Assembly (NCBI RefSeq): GCF_000820105.1 | Contig: NZ_CDDB01000010.1 | Coordinates: forward strand, 62,001 to 126,000 | Direction of reading: 5' to 3' | Length of the DNA stretch: 64,000 bases | Source of the DNA: Aeromonas schubertii | Lineage (GTDB): Bacteria > Pseudomonadota > Gammaproteobacteria > Enterobacterales > Aeromonadaceae | Shown here: positions 55,814-64,000 of the stretch, piece after piece | How the letters are laid out: each line of letters starts with the position of its first letter | Position numbering within the stretch: the first letter of the stretch is position 1 | Position numbers and translations under genes: made by a program | The notes under the pieces: model-generated | Databases searched by the model: none | Told to the model about the DNA's origin: nothing | The model's input: only the letters and a program-made list of their open reading frames with translations

Positions 55814-58171
55814 TCAATGCAACCTTGCCGCCAGCCTGGTAATAGCATTGCGAGCGCGCGCCCAGTGCTGCTCGGGCAGCGCCTCGGCCTCGGCCCAGCG
55901 GCTCGGTGTTTGCTGCCAGAGCCGGGTAAGCAGGGCTGCCGCCTCGGGATTGTCCCGGGCCTTCTCGGCCAGCCAACGCAGCCAGCGGCCATCTTCGATG
56001 CCCTGTTGCAGCCTCAACAGATCGAGACCTATCTCACGACGCTGGCATGACTCGGCACCCAACAGCAAGAAGTCCTGCTCCCGTCCATCGGTGGGGTCGA
56101 AGGGGCGGGCGGTGGGCATGCGCCCGTGCCACTGGATCAGGCCGTCGGCCCCGCTGCGCCAGAGGTAGAAACCGGCTGCCGCGCGGGGCGTCCCCAGATT
56201 GTAGAGCCACACGGACTTGCCCATTCCCTTGAGCCGCTCCACCTGCTCGCGATCGGCGCCAAATCCGGCGTTGATCAGCGCCAGCTCGATCTGGGCCAGC
56301 AGGGGAGCCTGGCTCGGGTGGTTCAAATGTGCCGCCAGACGCACCCCGGGGATGGCCCGACGGAGCGTATTGGCCTCGGCCTGCAGGGCCGGCAGGGTCT
56401 CAAGACGCGGCTCATCGGCCAGGCTCCAGTAGAGGGGCGGTAATCCCAGCGCACGCCAGCGCCGCTCGCTCTTTGCCACCGCCTCGGTCGCCACACTGTG
56501 TCCCTCCAGCCACCAGCGTTTGAGGGGGGTGTAGGCGAGCAGGGGCCAACTCATGCCATGGCCGGCCAAGGCCTGGCCGACCCGGGTCAGCCCCATCACA
56601 TCCTGCGGCAGAGGCGGGGAGAGCGGCGCCACCCCGAGGGCCTCGAGCCGCGCCAGATCACACTCCAGCGCCGCTCCCTGATCACCACCAAACCAAGCCA
56701 GCGTCGGTGATAGCTCAAGATAGATCCCCGCCGGATGCGCCGGTGGCGGCAGGGCCAGTGGCAATACCCTCACTCGCAGGGGTTGCACCACCAACTCTCC
56801 GTGGCTGAGCAGTTGCACCGCCCCCTCATAGAGGCCCGCTGGCGTTCCCTCTGGCACTCTGACAGCCAGGTGCAGCTGCCTGGGCAGGCCTTCGGGCAGG
56901 GTGACGCCATCCACCCCCTCCTGCAGTTGGCTCTCCTCGAGACGCAGCAGACTGGAGGCCGCCGCCTCCCGTTGCCAACGCCAGATGCCGAGGTAGGGGG
57001 TCAGCGTGAGGGTATGCCCCCGATAGCCGGGGGGGGTCACCAGCAGGGTCGGAGCCTCATCGCCGACACCGGATGTCATGGCGTAACTCAGTAACAGGCG
57101 TGAGCCGGCTGCCGCGACAATCTCGGGCTCACCGGCCTCCCCCTGCGGCGACAGGGCAAGGGGGCGGTCACTTTTGGGCGTGGGCCTCTGCAGTTGCCAG
57201 CGCTCGAGGAAAAGCTGGCGCCGTTTATCCTCTACCTTCTCTTCGTCGGCCGGGCCACTGAGGGGACGCAGCAACAGGCCGGCGAGAAAGCGGGCCTCGG
57301 GGCTGTGGCCAATCGGGCGGATCACCAGGGGGCCACCCGGATGCACCAGGGTGAGGCTCACCGCGCCTCCCTGGCGTGCCCCCAACTGACGCCAGGGGTC
57401 CGGCGGCCAGTGCTCCTGTCGCCCTGCCAGATAGCGCTCTTGCAGCCAACGCTCGGCATCGAGGCGCTGCTCCCAGAGGCGCTCCCCATTGACTTCGATG
57501 GCCCGCTCAAGAGGATGGGGAAAGAGCTCCCACTCCCCGGGCTCTTCCAGCCAGAGGGTGAGGCGATAAGTCCCCGAAGCGGCCATCAGGGTGATCCGCT
57601 CCACCCCGCGCAAACCGTCGCGGATCAGGGCATCCCCGGCGGGGCGCTGCACCGGGGCGAGCCGCCCCTCGATGCGAGGGTCGCCGGGCACCAGCGGGGC
57701 AAACCCCGCCATCAGGGGGCTGTCTGCCGCCCCCAGATCCAGGGCCTGTGTGGTGGTGGCGAGGCGCAGGCCCGGCTCGAGGCGCCACCGATGCAGCGTC
57801 AGGGGGGGGTCACCGTCGGCCATAAAGAGGGTGATTCGCTTGAGCTGGTCGAGCGCCAGCCCCCTCGGCTCCTGGGTGCGCCACTCGCTTAAGGGGAAGC
57901 GCAGCAAGAAGGGGCCCGCAGGCAACCGCCGCTCCAGATTGACCCGGGTGCGATAGTTGACCGAGTGGGCATCATCGACCTGCAGGATCAGTGTGACCAG
58001 ATCCTTGGCTCGGCTCTCTCCCTCGATGACCAGTTCATGCTGCCCGTCGAAAGGGGCATCCAGGGTCTGCGGATCCAGGCGCTGGGGGGTGGCCGTCCCG
58101 CTTAAGGGGAGCAGCAGGCTCAGGCCAAGGAGTGCAGCCAGCACTTGAGCGTCTCCCCTCGCTGAGTCCAC
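55814..58171 (-). CDS. Large periplasmic glycoside-hydrolase-like protein (DUF4091-like C-terminus)
   Basis: 785 residues. A hydrophobic start (about 10-26) suggests export. N-terminal beta-rich domains (about 30-480), then a TIM-barrel-like part with PPLYWSLADEPRLETL (Asp-Glu, possible catalytic acid), INAGFGADREQ, WLYNLGTPRAA and DGLIQWHGRM, the pattern of DUF4091 proteins. Starts at 58171 or, with GGGGAG well placed, at a GTG at 58144; both overlap the upstream glycosyltransferase. No assigned substrate; context suggests trimming of the exopolysaccharide in the periplasm. Confidence 0.7.
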   Translation of the reverse strand: MDSARGDAQVLAALLGLSLLLPLSGTATPQRLDPQTLDAPFDGQHELVIEGESRAKDLVTLILQVDDAHSVNYRTRVNLERRLPAGPFLLRFPLSEWRTQEPRGLALDQLKRITLFMADGDPPLTLHRWRLEPGLRLATTTQALDLGAADSPLMAGFAPLVPGDPRIEGRLAPVQRPAGDALIRDGLRGVERITLMAASGTYRLTLWLEEPGEWELFPHPLERAIEVNGERLWEQRLDAERWLQERYLAGRQEHWPPDPWRQLGARQGGAVSLTLVHPGGPLVIRPIGHSPEARFLAGLLLRPLSGPADEEKVEDKRRQLFLERWQLQRPTPKSDRPLALSPQGEAGEPEIVAAAGSRLLLSYAMTSGVGDEAPTLLVTPPGYRGHTLTLTPYLGIWRWQREAAASSLLRLEESQLQEGVDGVTLPEGLPRQLHLAVRVPEGTPAGLYEGAVQLLSHGELVVQPLRVRVLPLALPPPAHPAGIYLELSPTLAWFGGDQGAALECDLARLEALGVAPLSPPLPQDVMGLTRVGQALAGHGMSWPLLAYTPLKRWWLEGHSVATEAVAKSERRWRALGLPPLYWSLADEPRLETLPALQAEANTLRRAIPGVRLAAHLNHPSQAPLLAQIELALINAGFGADREQVERLKGMGKSVWLYNLGTPRAAAGFYLWRSGADGLIQWHGRMPTARPFDPTDGREQDFLLLGAESCQRREIGLDLLRLQQGIEDGRWLRWLAEKARDNPEAAALLTRLWQQTPSRWAEAEALPEQHWARARNAITRLAARLH

Positions 58172-59280
58172 CCCTCGTCGCTCACCTGCTGGCGACGCAG
58201 GGAGCGACCGCCATGATCGGTCAGCACCGACCAGGTGTCCGCCTCGAGCCAGGGGCCCTGAGGCGCATCCAGAGCGGCCCGGGTGATCGCCTTGGCCAGT
58301 CCTTGTGGCGTGCGCTCGGCAACTACCACTTGCTCACGATAACCGTCGAGCGCGGGGAAATCGGTGCTCACCACCGGCTTGCCTGCTGCCAGATATTCCC
58401 GCAGCTTCAAGGGGTTACAGGCGCGGATCTGGGGGGTGTCGCGAAACGGCAGCAGACTCACCTGCCAGTGATGCAGATAGGCCGGCAGCTGATCATGGGG
58501 GCGCGGCCCGAGCAGGTGAATATTTGCAATCCCCCTCAGTGCACCGAGATCGCAGTGATGGGGACCTATCAGCACCAGATCCCAGTGGGGCAGGGCCCGG
58601 GCCGTTTCGGCCAGCAGTGGCAGATCGATCCAGCTCGAGAGACTGCCATAGAAGCCGGCGATGGGGCGCCCGCGGGGCAAGTCGGCGGGCCTCTGCCCCC
58701 CGGCCGAGAAGCGATCCAGGTCCACCCCGTGGGGAAGCAACCGGGTCTTGTGGGCCGGGAAGCACTCGGCCAGGGCCGGGCTGGCGGCGATGATGAGGCT
58801 GGCGCGAGCCACCAGCGCCTGCTCGCACTCCCTGGCCATGGCGTGATCCACCCCCTCCAGGGCGCCAAAATCATCGCCACAGTAGTAGATGATGGCCTGC
58901 TCCCCGAGATGTCCGGCCAAGGCTATTGCGCTGGGCAGGGAGAGCCAGAGCAGGGGCCGCTCCAGCCAGGGGGCTCGCTTTCGGATCTGGCGGGCAAGCC
59001 AGGGGCCATTGACTCGCCGCACCCACTCCTGCCCGTGCCAGGGGAGCGCCAGGGGAGAGAGCACCTCCATTCCTGGGGGGGGCGTCACCGAAGAGGCGTC
59101 CGTGGTGGCGGCACAAAGCTTGCGTCCGATCCGTCCAAGATCGCGCCAGCCGGGGGCTCGCAGGCCGATGGAGTTGACCCAGAGCACCCGATAATCGGGC
59201 AAGAGGCGACGGATCAGATGCTGGGTGCTGGAGGGATGAGCCCCCCAATCCTCGCCGAGGACCACCAGTTGACGACTCAT
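58120..59280 (-). CDS. Glycosyltransferase, GT4-like
   Basis: 386 residues of GT-B fold. LHHWQVSLLPFRDT and the later NPLKLREYLAAGKPVVST give the donor-binding region; start VVLGEDWGAHPSSTQ. Donor unknown. ATGA overlap with the acyltransferase upstream and overlap with the large periplasmic gene downstream. Confidence 0.88.
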   Translation of the reverse strand: MSRQLVVLGEDWGAHPSSTQHLIRRLLPDYRVLWVNSIGLRAPGWRDLGRIGRKLCAATTDASSVTPPPGMEVLSPLALPWHGQEWVRRVNGPWLARQIRKRAPWLERPLLWLSLPSAIALAGHLGEQAIIYYCGDDFGALEGVDHAMARECEQALVARASLIIAASPALAECFPAHKTRLLPHGVDLDRFSAGGQRPADLPRGRPIAGFYGSLSSWIDLPLLAETARALPHWDLVLIGPHHCDLGALRGIANIHLLGPRPHDQLPAYLHHWQVSLLPFRDTPQIRACNPLKLREYLAAGKPVVSTDFPALDGYREQVVVAERTPQGLAKAITRAALDAPQGPWLEADTWSVLTDHGGRSLRRQQVSDEGWTQRGETLKCWLHSLA

Positions 59281-60029
59281 GCCAGACTCTCCCTGGTATC
59301 GGCGGCCTCTGGCGGCGTGCGCTCACAAAGAGAGCGGATCACCCGGGCCGGATTGCCGGCCGCCACGACATCCGCAGGGAGATCCCGGGTCACCACGCTA
59401 CCGGCAGCCACGACGGTGCCGCGACCTATGCGCACACCGGCCATCACCATGACGCCGGTAGCAAGCCAGACGTGATCCTCGAGGATAATGTCTCCCACCT
59501 GGCTCTCCTGGTCGGGCTCACCTCTTGCCCTGGCTTCGGCATCGAGAGGATGACCGGGATAGCCGGCGAGGAAGGCCCGCCCGGCGATGCGCACATGATC
59601 CCCCAGCACCACCCGACGCCCGACGGCGATGGTGGTCTGCCAGCCGATCCCCACGTTATTGCCTATCTCCAGAGTGGGGGAATGGAGCCCGCAGGTACGG
59701 CCACTGAAGGTGGTGGCCGCGCTGAGGCGACAGTCGCTCCCGACCCGGATGGTGAGGGGCCCGGTCACCAGCGGCATGCCGCCATAGAGATAGAGGCGTG
59801 GCGCACTCGTCTCAAGCCTCGATTGAAACAAAGGTGTCCAGTAGAGGGTACGCAGCAGATGAGTACCGAGCCCGTTGATGAGCAGATGCAGCCGTCGCAG
59901 CCCGGCGTGCAGGTACGGGATCACCGGCATCTGGACCGTCCGGCTCCCCTTGGCCAGCCGCCACAGGGCGCGTGCCGGTGGCGTCTCCCCCCGCTTGGCC
60001 CACTGCTTTAACCGTGCAAGATATTGCAT
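59277..60029 (-). CDS. Hexapeptide-repeat acyltransferase
   Basis: 250 residues. Left-handed beta-helix repeats from about 95 (IRVGSDCRL, LEIGNNVGIGW, VVLGDHVRIAG) and the C-terminal block VIMAGVRIG-like, GSVVTRDLP, GNPARVIR of the LbH family. The N-terminal 70 residues are helical. Probably O-acetylates a sugar of the polysaccharide. First gene of its operon, divergent from the flippase. Confidence 0.9.
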   Translation of the reverse strand: MQYLARLKQWAKRGETPPARALWRLAKGSRTVQMPVIPYLHAGLRRLHLLINGLGTHLLRTLYWTPLFQSRLETSAPRLYLYGGMPLVTGPLTIRVGSDCRLSAATTFSGRTCGLHSPTLEIGNNVGIGWQTTIAVGRRVVLGDHVRIAGRAFLAGYPGHPLDAEARARGEPDQESQVGDIILEDHVWLATGVMVMAGVRIGRGTVVAAGSVVTRDLPADVVAAGNPARVIRSLCERTPPEAADTRESLA

Positions 60030-60076
60030 AGAGGCTCCTTCGAATGATCGGATGCAAACACGCCTTAGCTGGCGTT

Positions 60077-60092
60077 AGCAGAGTTCGGGCCA
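60077..60092 (-). promoter_or_regulatory. Sigma-54-type promoter of the acyltransferase operon
   Basis: Minus strand: TGGCCC-GAACT-CTGCT, invariant GG and GC at correct spacing. Start site about 60066, 37 bases before the ATG. Confidence 0.65.
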
Positions 60093-60224
60093 ACCCCGGT
60101 AAGTGGCGTAACGACCCATGGGTTCCCTCGCCCGGGTGCAATTTGCGATGCGAACTCGTCCCCGGGGCTGTGCATTTTGCTCAAACAGGGCCCCCACGCC
60201 CGACCATTCGGGCAGCAGGGGGGA

Positions 60225-60240
60225 TGGCCTGCTCCTTGCA
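60225..60240 (+). promoter_or_regulatory. Sigma-54-type promoter of the flippase operon
   Basis: TGGCCT-GCTCC-TTGCA, perfect -12, two differences in the -24. Start site about 60252, 22 bases before the ATG. Between this and the opposite site lie two similar repeats, GTGCAATTTGC (60136) and GTGCATTTTGC (60170), possible activator sites. Confidence 0.7.
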
Positions 60241-60273
60241 CCTGTCGGGAAAACCGGGGAGAGAGACTCAAGC

Positions 60274-61605
60274 ATGGACTCGATCGCGCCGTCAGCCCGC
60301 TGGCATGCGCTCAAGCCACAACTCATCGTCATGGGTTACTACGGGGTGGGACTGTTGCTGATGCGCGGGATCTCGCTGCTGCTGCTGCCCCTGCTGACCC
60401 ACGCCCTCACCCCCGACGAGTATGGCGAGCTCGAGCTGCTGCTCTCGGTGATCAACCTGGGCTCCCTGCTGCTGGGGTTGGGGCTGGTCGAGGCACTCTA
60501 CCGCTTTGCCGGGGTAGCCGATGCCACCCAGCGCCGAGCTGTGGTGGCCCGTGCCATGGGGCTGGCCTGGCTTATTGCCCTGTTGTCGCTCCCCCTCTGC
60601 TGGCTGGCGGCCCCGTTGGTGCAAGGCTGGCTCCCCCTGGCCACGCCGCTCTCACACCTGCGCTGGGTGCTGCTCGCCTTGCCCTTTGAGGCGGTGATCG
60701 CCATTCCCCTGGCCTGGCTGCGCATGCGCGACCAGGCCCGTCTCTTTTTCTTCGCCACCGTGGGCAAGACCCTGTTGCAGACGGCCATGACCCTGAGCGG
60801 CCTGGCCCTTGGCTGGGGTGTCGCCGGGGTCCTCGCCTCCGGCACCCTCAGCTGCCTGTTGCTGGCCCTCTGGCTGACCCATTGGCAGTGGAGCGACAGT
60901 GGCATCACCTGGCCTGGCGCCTTTAGCTGGCGTCTGATGGGCTATGGTGGCCCCGTGCTGGTGAGCGGCCTGGCCGGGTTTGCCTTAAGCGGGGTGGATC
61001 GCTTCTGGCTGGCCGGTGTGGCCGGTGCCGGCGAGCTGGCCCAATATGCGGTGGCCAGCAAGCTGGCTCTGGCGGTGGGGATCTTGCTCCAGCCCTTCGG
61101 GCTCTGGTGGTATCCGCGCCGCTTTCAACTGCTGCACGAGGCCAATGGCCGCGAGGATAACGCCCGTATCAGCGTGCTGGGGGCCGCCGTCGGCTTTCTG
61201 ATCGCCGGCCTGGTGGGAATGATTGCCCCCTGGCTCATCACCTGGCTCACTCCCCAAAGCTACCACGGTGCCAGTCAATGGATCCCGCCGCTGGTGCTGG
61301 CCATGGCCCTTCGCAACGTCTCGGATCTGCTCAATCTGGGCTGCTTTTCCGGGGAGCGCAGCCACAGCCAGATGATCATCAACCTGGGCACCAGCCTGGC
61401 GGGGTTACTGCTCTTTGCCCTGCTCATTCCCCCCTACGGGGTGGCCGGTGTGGTCTGGAGCCTGCTGCTGATCTACGGGGGGAGGGCGCTGGCCTTCTAT
61501 CTGGTGAGCCAACGTCTGCTCTGGCTCCCGTATCGCCTCTCGCCGCTGCTCGCCAGCGCCCTGCTTGGCCTCTTGCTGGTCGGAGCCGGCCAATGGCACG
61601 CCTGA
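60274..61605 (+). CDS. Wzx-like oligosaccharide flippase
   Basis: 443 residues, about 12 to 14 membrane helices, MATE/Wzx-type fold. Start at 60274, after GAGAGAG; the frame continues upstream without support. MGYYGVGLLLMRGISLLLLP and GVDRFWLAGVAGAGELAQYA are typical of the family. Moves lipid-linked repeat units to the periplasmic side. Overlaps the polymerase gene by 13 bases. Confidence 0.92.
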   Translation: MDSIAPSARWHALKPQLIVMGYYGVGLLLMRGISLLLLPLLTHALTPDEYGELELLLSVINLGSLLLGLGLVEALYRFAGVADATQRRAVVARAMGLAWLIALLSLPLCWLAAPLVQGWLPLATPLSHLRWVLLALPFEAVIAIPLAWLRMRDQARLFFFATVGKTLLQTAMTLSGLALGWGVAGVLASGTLSCLLLALWLTHWQWSDSGITWPGAFSWRLMGYGGPVLVSGLAGFALSGVDRFWLAGVAGAGELAQYAVASKLALAVGILLQPFGLWWYPRRFQLLHEANGREDNARISVLGAAVGFLIAGLVGMIAPWLITWLTPQSYHGASQWIPPLVLAMALRNVSDLLNLGCFSGERSHSQMIINLGTSLAGLLLFALLIPPYGVAGVVWSLLLIYGGRALAFYLVSQRLLWLPYRLSPLLASALLGLLLVGAGQWHA

Positions 61606-62945
61606 GCCCTTTGTGGCTGCCCCTGGGATGCGTGCTGCTCGCCTCGCTGCTGTGGTGGAAGCTGCCCCATCCCATGTTGCTACCCGCGCTGGGTCTGGCG
61701 TTGCCGGCCCTGTTGCTGGCCCTGCGCAGCCCCATGTGGATGGTGCTCGGATTTATCGTCTTCTCCTTCTTTCGCCTGCACGAAGTGTTTCCCTTTCTCT
61801 ACCCCTTGCGCATCCCCCAGCTGCTTGCCATGGCCGCCATCGCCGCCCTGCTCTGGCATATCTTCTGGACCGGACGGCTCACCCCCTGGTGGTCACCCCA
61901 GCTCACCTGGCTCACCCTCTTCTTCATGCATGTGACCCTGGGGGCGCTGCTCGCCGCCAATCGGGGTGAGGCCATGGCCAGCTGGAGCGGCAGCTATGTG
62001 AAGATCTACCTGATGACCCTGGCCTGCGCCTGGCTGCTGCGCACCCCGCGCGAGTTCAGCCTGGTGGTGCGGGTCATCACCCTGTCAGCGGCCCTGGTGG
62101 CCCTGGTGGCGCTCTACAACAAGAGTGCCGGCATCGGCCTGGTCGAGGGAACCCGGGTCACCATTGGTCGTGAACTCGGATCCGTGTTGGGGGACCCGAA
62201 CGATCTATCCCTGGTGCTGCTGTTCGGGGCCGGCTTCTCCTTAAGCCTGCTGTTATCGGATGCTGACGGAAAGGGATGGCGCCTGATCGGAGCCCTCGGC
62301 GTTGTGCTGGTCAGCGGCGCCATCATCGCCACCCAGAGTCGGGGGGGGTTGCTCGGACTGTGCGCCGTCAGTGCCCTGTTTGCCTGGCATAGGGTGCGCT
62401 CCAAAGCGCTGCTCATCACCCTGGGCGTACTGGCGCTGATGGCGCTCTTCGTGCTGGCCGGGATCAGTGGTCGCGCCTCGGGAGGGGCCGCCGAGAGCGG
62501 CGTCGATGCCTCGGCCATGGGACGCCTCTACGCCTGGCAGGCTGCCTGGGGCATGGCGCTGGATCACCCGTTTCTCGGCGTGGGACTGAGCAACTTCTAT
62601 TACAACTACTTCTTCTACAGCCCCCACTGGGATGGACTCAACCATGCGGTTCACTCCACCTGGTTCGGGGTACTGGCCGAGACCGGCTTTATCGGTATTG
62701 CTCTCTTCGTCACCATGGTGGGCACCACGCTTAAGGGTGCATGGCGGGCGAGGGGAGAGGCGGCCCGGGCAGATCCGGCCATCAGACAGGCCCTCGAGGG
62801 GGTGACCGCCTCCCTGTGCGGCTTCATTATTTCCGGCTCGTTTCTGACCCAGGGCTTTACCTGGCCCGTCTACATCGAGCTCGCCATCACGGTGGCGCTG
62901 CTGCGCTACCTTCACCACCCAAACAAGGAGCAACCCCATGGCTGA
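61593..62945 (+). CDS. Wzy-like O-antigen polymerase/ligase family protein
   Basis: 450 residues, 10 or more membrane helices and the Wzy_C loop with GRLYAWQAAWGMALDHPFLG, then HAVHSTWFGVLAETG. GGAG 7 bases before the ATG at 61593. It should polymerise repeat units in the periplasm in a Wzx/Wzy pathway, together with the Wzz-like protein. Overlaps the next gene by 8 bases. Confidence 0.92.
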   Translation: MARLSPLWLPLGCVLLASLLWWKLPHPMLLPALGLALPALLLALRSPMWMVLGFIVFSFFRLHEVFPFLYPLRIPQLLAMAAIAALLWHIFWTGRLTPWWSPQLTWLTLFFMHVTLGALLAANRGEAMASWSGSYVKIYLMTLACAWLLRTPREFSLVVRVITLSAALVALVALYNKSAGIGLVEGTRVTIGRELGSVLGDPNDLSLVLLFGAGFSLSLLLSDADGKGWRLIGALGVVLVSGAIIATQSRGGLLGLCAVSALFAWHRVRSKALLITLGVLALMALFVLAGISGRASGGAAESGVDASAMGRLYAWQAAWGMALDHPFLGVGLSNFYYNYFFYSPHWDGLNHAVHSTWFGVLAETGFIGIALFVTMVGTTLKGAWRARGEAARADPAIRQALEGVTASLCGFIISGSFLTQGFTWPVYIELAITVALLRYLHHPNKEQPHG

Positions 62946-64000
62946 GACCCTGTTACTGGTCCACTATGGCGAGGACTGGATCCGTGGCAGCGAGCGCTGC
63001 CTGCTCGATCTCATGGCTCACATGGACTGTCAGCGCTATCGCCCCCTGCTCTGGACCAACTCCCCGGCACTGCTGCACGAGGCACACAAACTGGGGGTCG
63101 AGGGAGAGCTCGACGAGTTTCCCCTGCTACTCGGCTGGCGCGCCCCCCGCTTCGATATCACCGGCTACGCCCGCTTGCGGCGCAAGGCGCGCGAACTGAT
63201 CGCAGGTCACGACGTCCGCCTGATCCACGTCAACAGTGCCGCACCCTGCCAATGGCTGGTGCCGGTGGCGCGCGCCCTGTCGCTCCCCCTGTTGTGTCAT
63301 CTCCATGCTCGTTATCTGCCACGGGATCGCTACACCCTGAGAGTGCACGGGGCCAGTCGTCTCATCGGGGTGAGCAGCGTCGTGCTCGAGGCCTGGTCCC
63401 GGGACGGGGTCCCCCCCCACCATCTCGACTGCATCCCGAACGGCGTGGATCTGCCGCGCCTGATGCAGGCGTCGGCAATCCCCCTGCGCCAATGGCTGGA
63501 GCTTTCCCCCGACACCCTGCTGATGGCGGCCGTTGGCTCGCTCATTCCACGCAAGGGGATAGACAGATTGTTCGAGGCCATGAGCCTGGCGCGGGAGGCG
63601 GGGGCAAAGGTGCACCTGGCCCTGCTCGGTAGCGGCCCTGAGGAGGCGCAGCTGAGGGCTCTGGCCGAAGAGCGCGGGATAGCGCCCCATGTCTCCTGGC
63701 TCGGAGAGCAGCCAGAGGTGGGACGCTGGCTGCGCGGCGGGGTCGATCTGGTGGTCTCGGGGGCCAGGGAGGAGGTCTTCGGCCTTACCCTGGCCGAGGC
63801 TGCTGCTCTGGGACTTCCCACCCTTGCCTTTCGGGTCGGGGGGATCCCCGAGGTCGTTCAACACGATCGCACCGGCCTGCTCTGCCCGGATGGGGACACA
63901 GCCGCCATGGCCGGCGCCATGCTGCATCTGGTCGAGCCCACCGTACGCCAGCGCCTCGGTGAGGCCGGCAGAGAGCATGCCTTGCACCACTTCACCATGG
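62938..64000 (+). CDS. Glycosyltransferase family 4 (partial, runs off the window)
   Basis: 354 residues are present. ATG at 62938, AAGGAG 6 bases upstream, 8-base overlap with the polymerase gene. GT-B features: HYGEDWIRGSERCLLDL at the start, IPNGVDLPRL, GSLIPRKGIDRL and the donor motif REEVFGLTLAEAAALGLP. Sugar specificity unknown. Third gene of the flippase operon. Confidence 0.93.
   Translation, partial: MAETLLLVHYGEDWIRGSERCLLDLMAHMDCQRYRPLLWTNSPALLHEAHKLGVEGELDEFPLLLGWRAPRFDITGYARLRRKARELIAGHDVRLIHVNSAAPCQWLVPVARALSLPLLCHLHARYLPRDRYTLRVHGASRLIGVSSVVLEAWSRDGVPPHHLDCIPNGVDLPRLMQASAIPLRQWLELSPDTLLMAAVGSLIPRKGIDRLFEAMSLAREAGAKVHLALLGSGPEEAQLRALAEERGIAPHVSWLGEQPEVGRWLRGGVDLVVSGAREEVFGLTLAEAAALGLPTLAFRVGGIPEVVQHDRTGLLCPDGDTAAMAGAMLHLVEPTVRQRLGEAGREHALHHFTM

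Noticed and set aside
58132-59475. 447-codon plus-strand frame over the glycosyltransferase
   Set aside because: Antisense shadow of a high-GC gene; the minus-strand gene has clear GT motifs and operon overlaps.

Overview
The window looks like chromosome from a gammaproteobacterium of the Aeromonas group (Aeromonadaceae). Supporting signs are high GC by eye, Escherichia/Vibrio-type gene order around rne, the fab cluster and letAB-rsmF, and a gbpA chitin-binding gene led by a GEMM-I cyclic-di-GMP riboswitch, as in Vibrio. The genus assignment is inference; the gene orders are read from the sequence.

Layout. 1-0.6 kb: the tail of an unidentified membrane-protein gene and a gene-poor stretch. 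0.6-4.9 kb: rne and rluC, divergent. 5.0-6.7 kb: riboswitch plus gbpA (AA10 LPMO). 6.7-17.8 kb: yceF, then the fatty-acid/housekeeping run yceD-rpmF-plsX-fabH-fabD-fabG-acpP-fabF-pabC-mltG-tmk-holB-ycfH. 18.0-21.3 kb: a lone tyrosine recombinase, a secreted amidohydrolase and a small RHH-like protein. 21.5-27.6 kb: a minus-strand letA (as two genes)-letB-orphan SBP-rsmF block. 27.7-31.3 kb: prpBCD, methylcitrate cycle. 31.5-34.5 kb: a periplasmic binding protein paired with a chemoreceptor, then an unknown protein.

34.7-43.2 kb is a storage-lipid neighbourhood: a PHA-system protein, a wax ester synthase/DGAT, a TPR-TetR-patatin operon, a phasin, a two-domain fatty acyl-CoA reductase of the Marinobacter type, and a membrane-anchored lipase-like hydrolase. 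The reductase and the WS/DGAT together are enough in principle to turn acyl-CoA into wax ester.

43.2-64.0 kb is an exopolysaccharide locus with an exosortase. It has a HATPase-receiver-PP2C phosphatase, a CpsD-like ATPase, an SLBB export protein, a hybrid histidine kinase, an initiating sugar transferase, several glycosyltransferases, a Wzz/GumC-like protein, a VPLPA-CTERM-like von Willebrand A protein, an exosortase-like membrane protease, a large periplasmic glycoside-hydrolase-like protein, an acyltransferase, a Wzx-like flippase and a Wzy-like polymerase. Five sequences matching the sigma-54 -24/-12 pattern, with GG and GC correctly spaced, stand in front of its transcription units, which suggests one sigma-54 regulon. 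The SLBB gene and the histidine kinase gene meet head to head near 46.6 kb and both lack their 5' ends, so that junction is a deletion or an assembly join.
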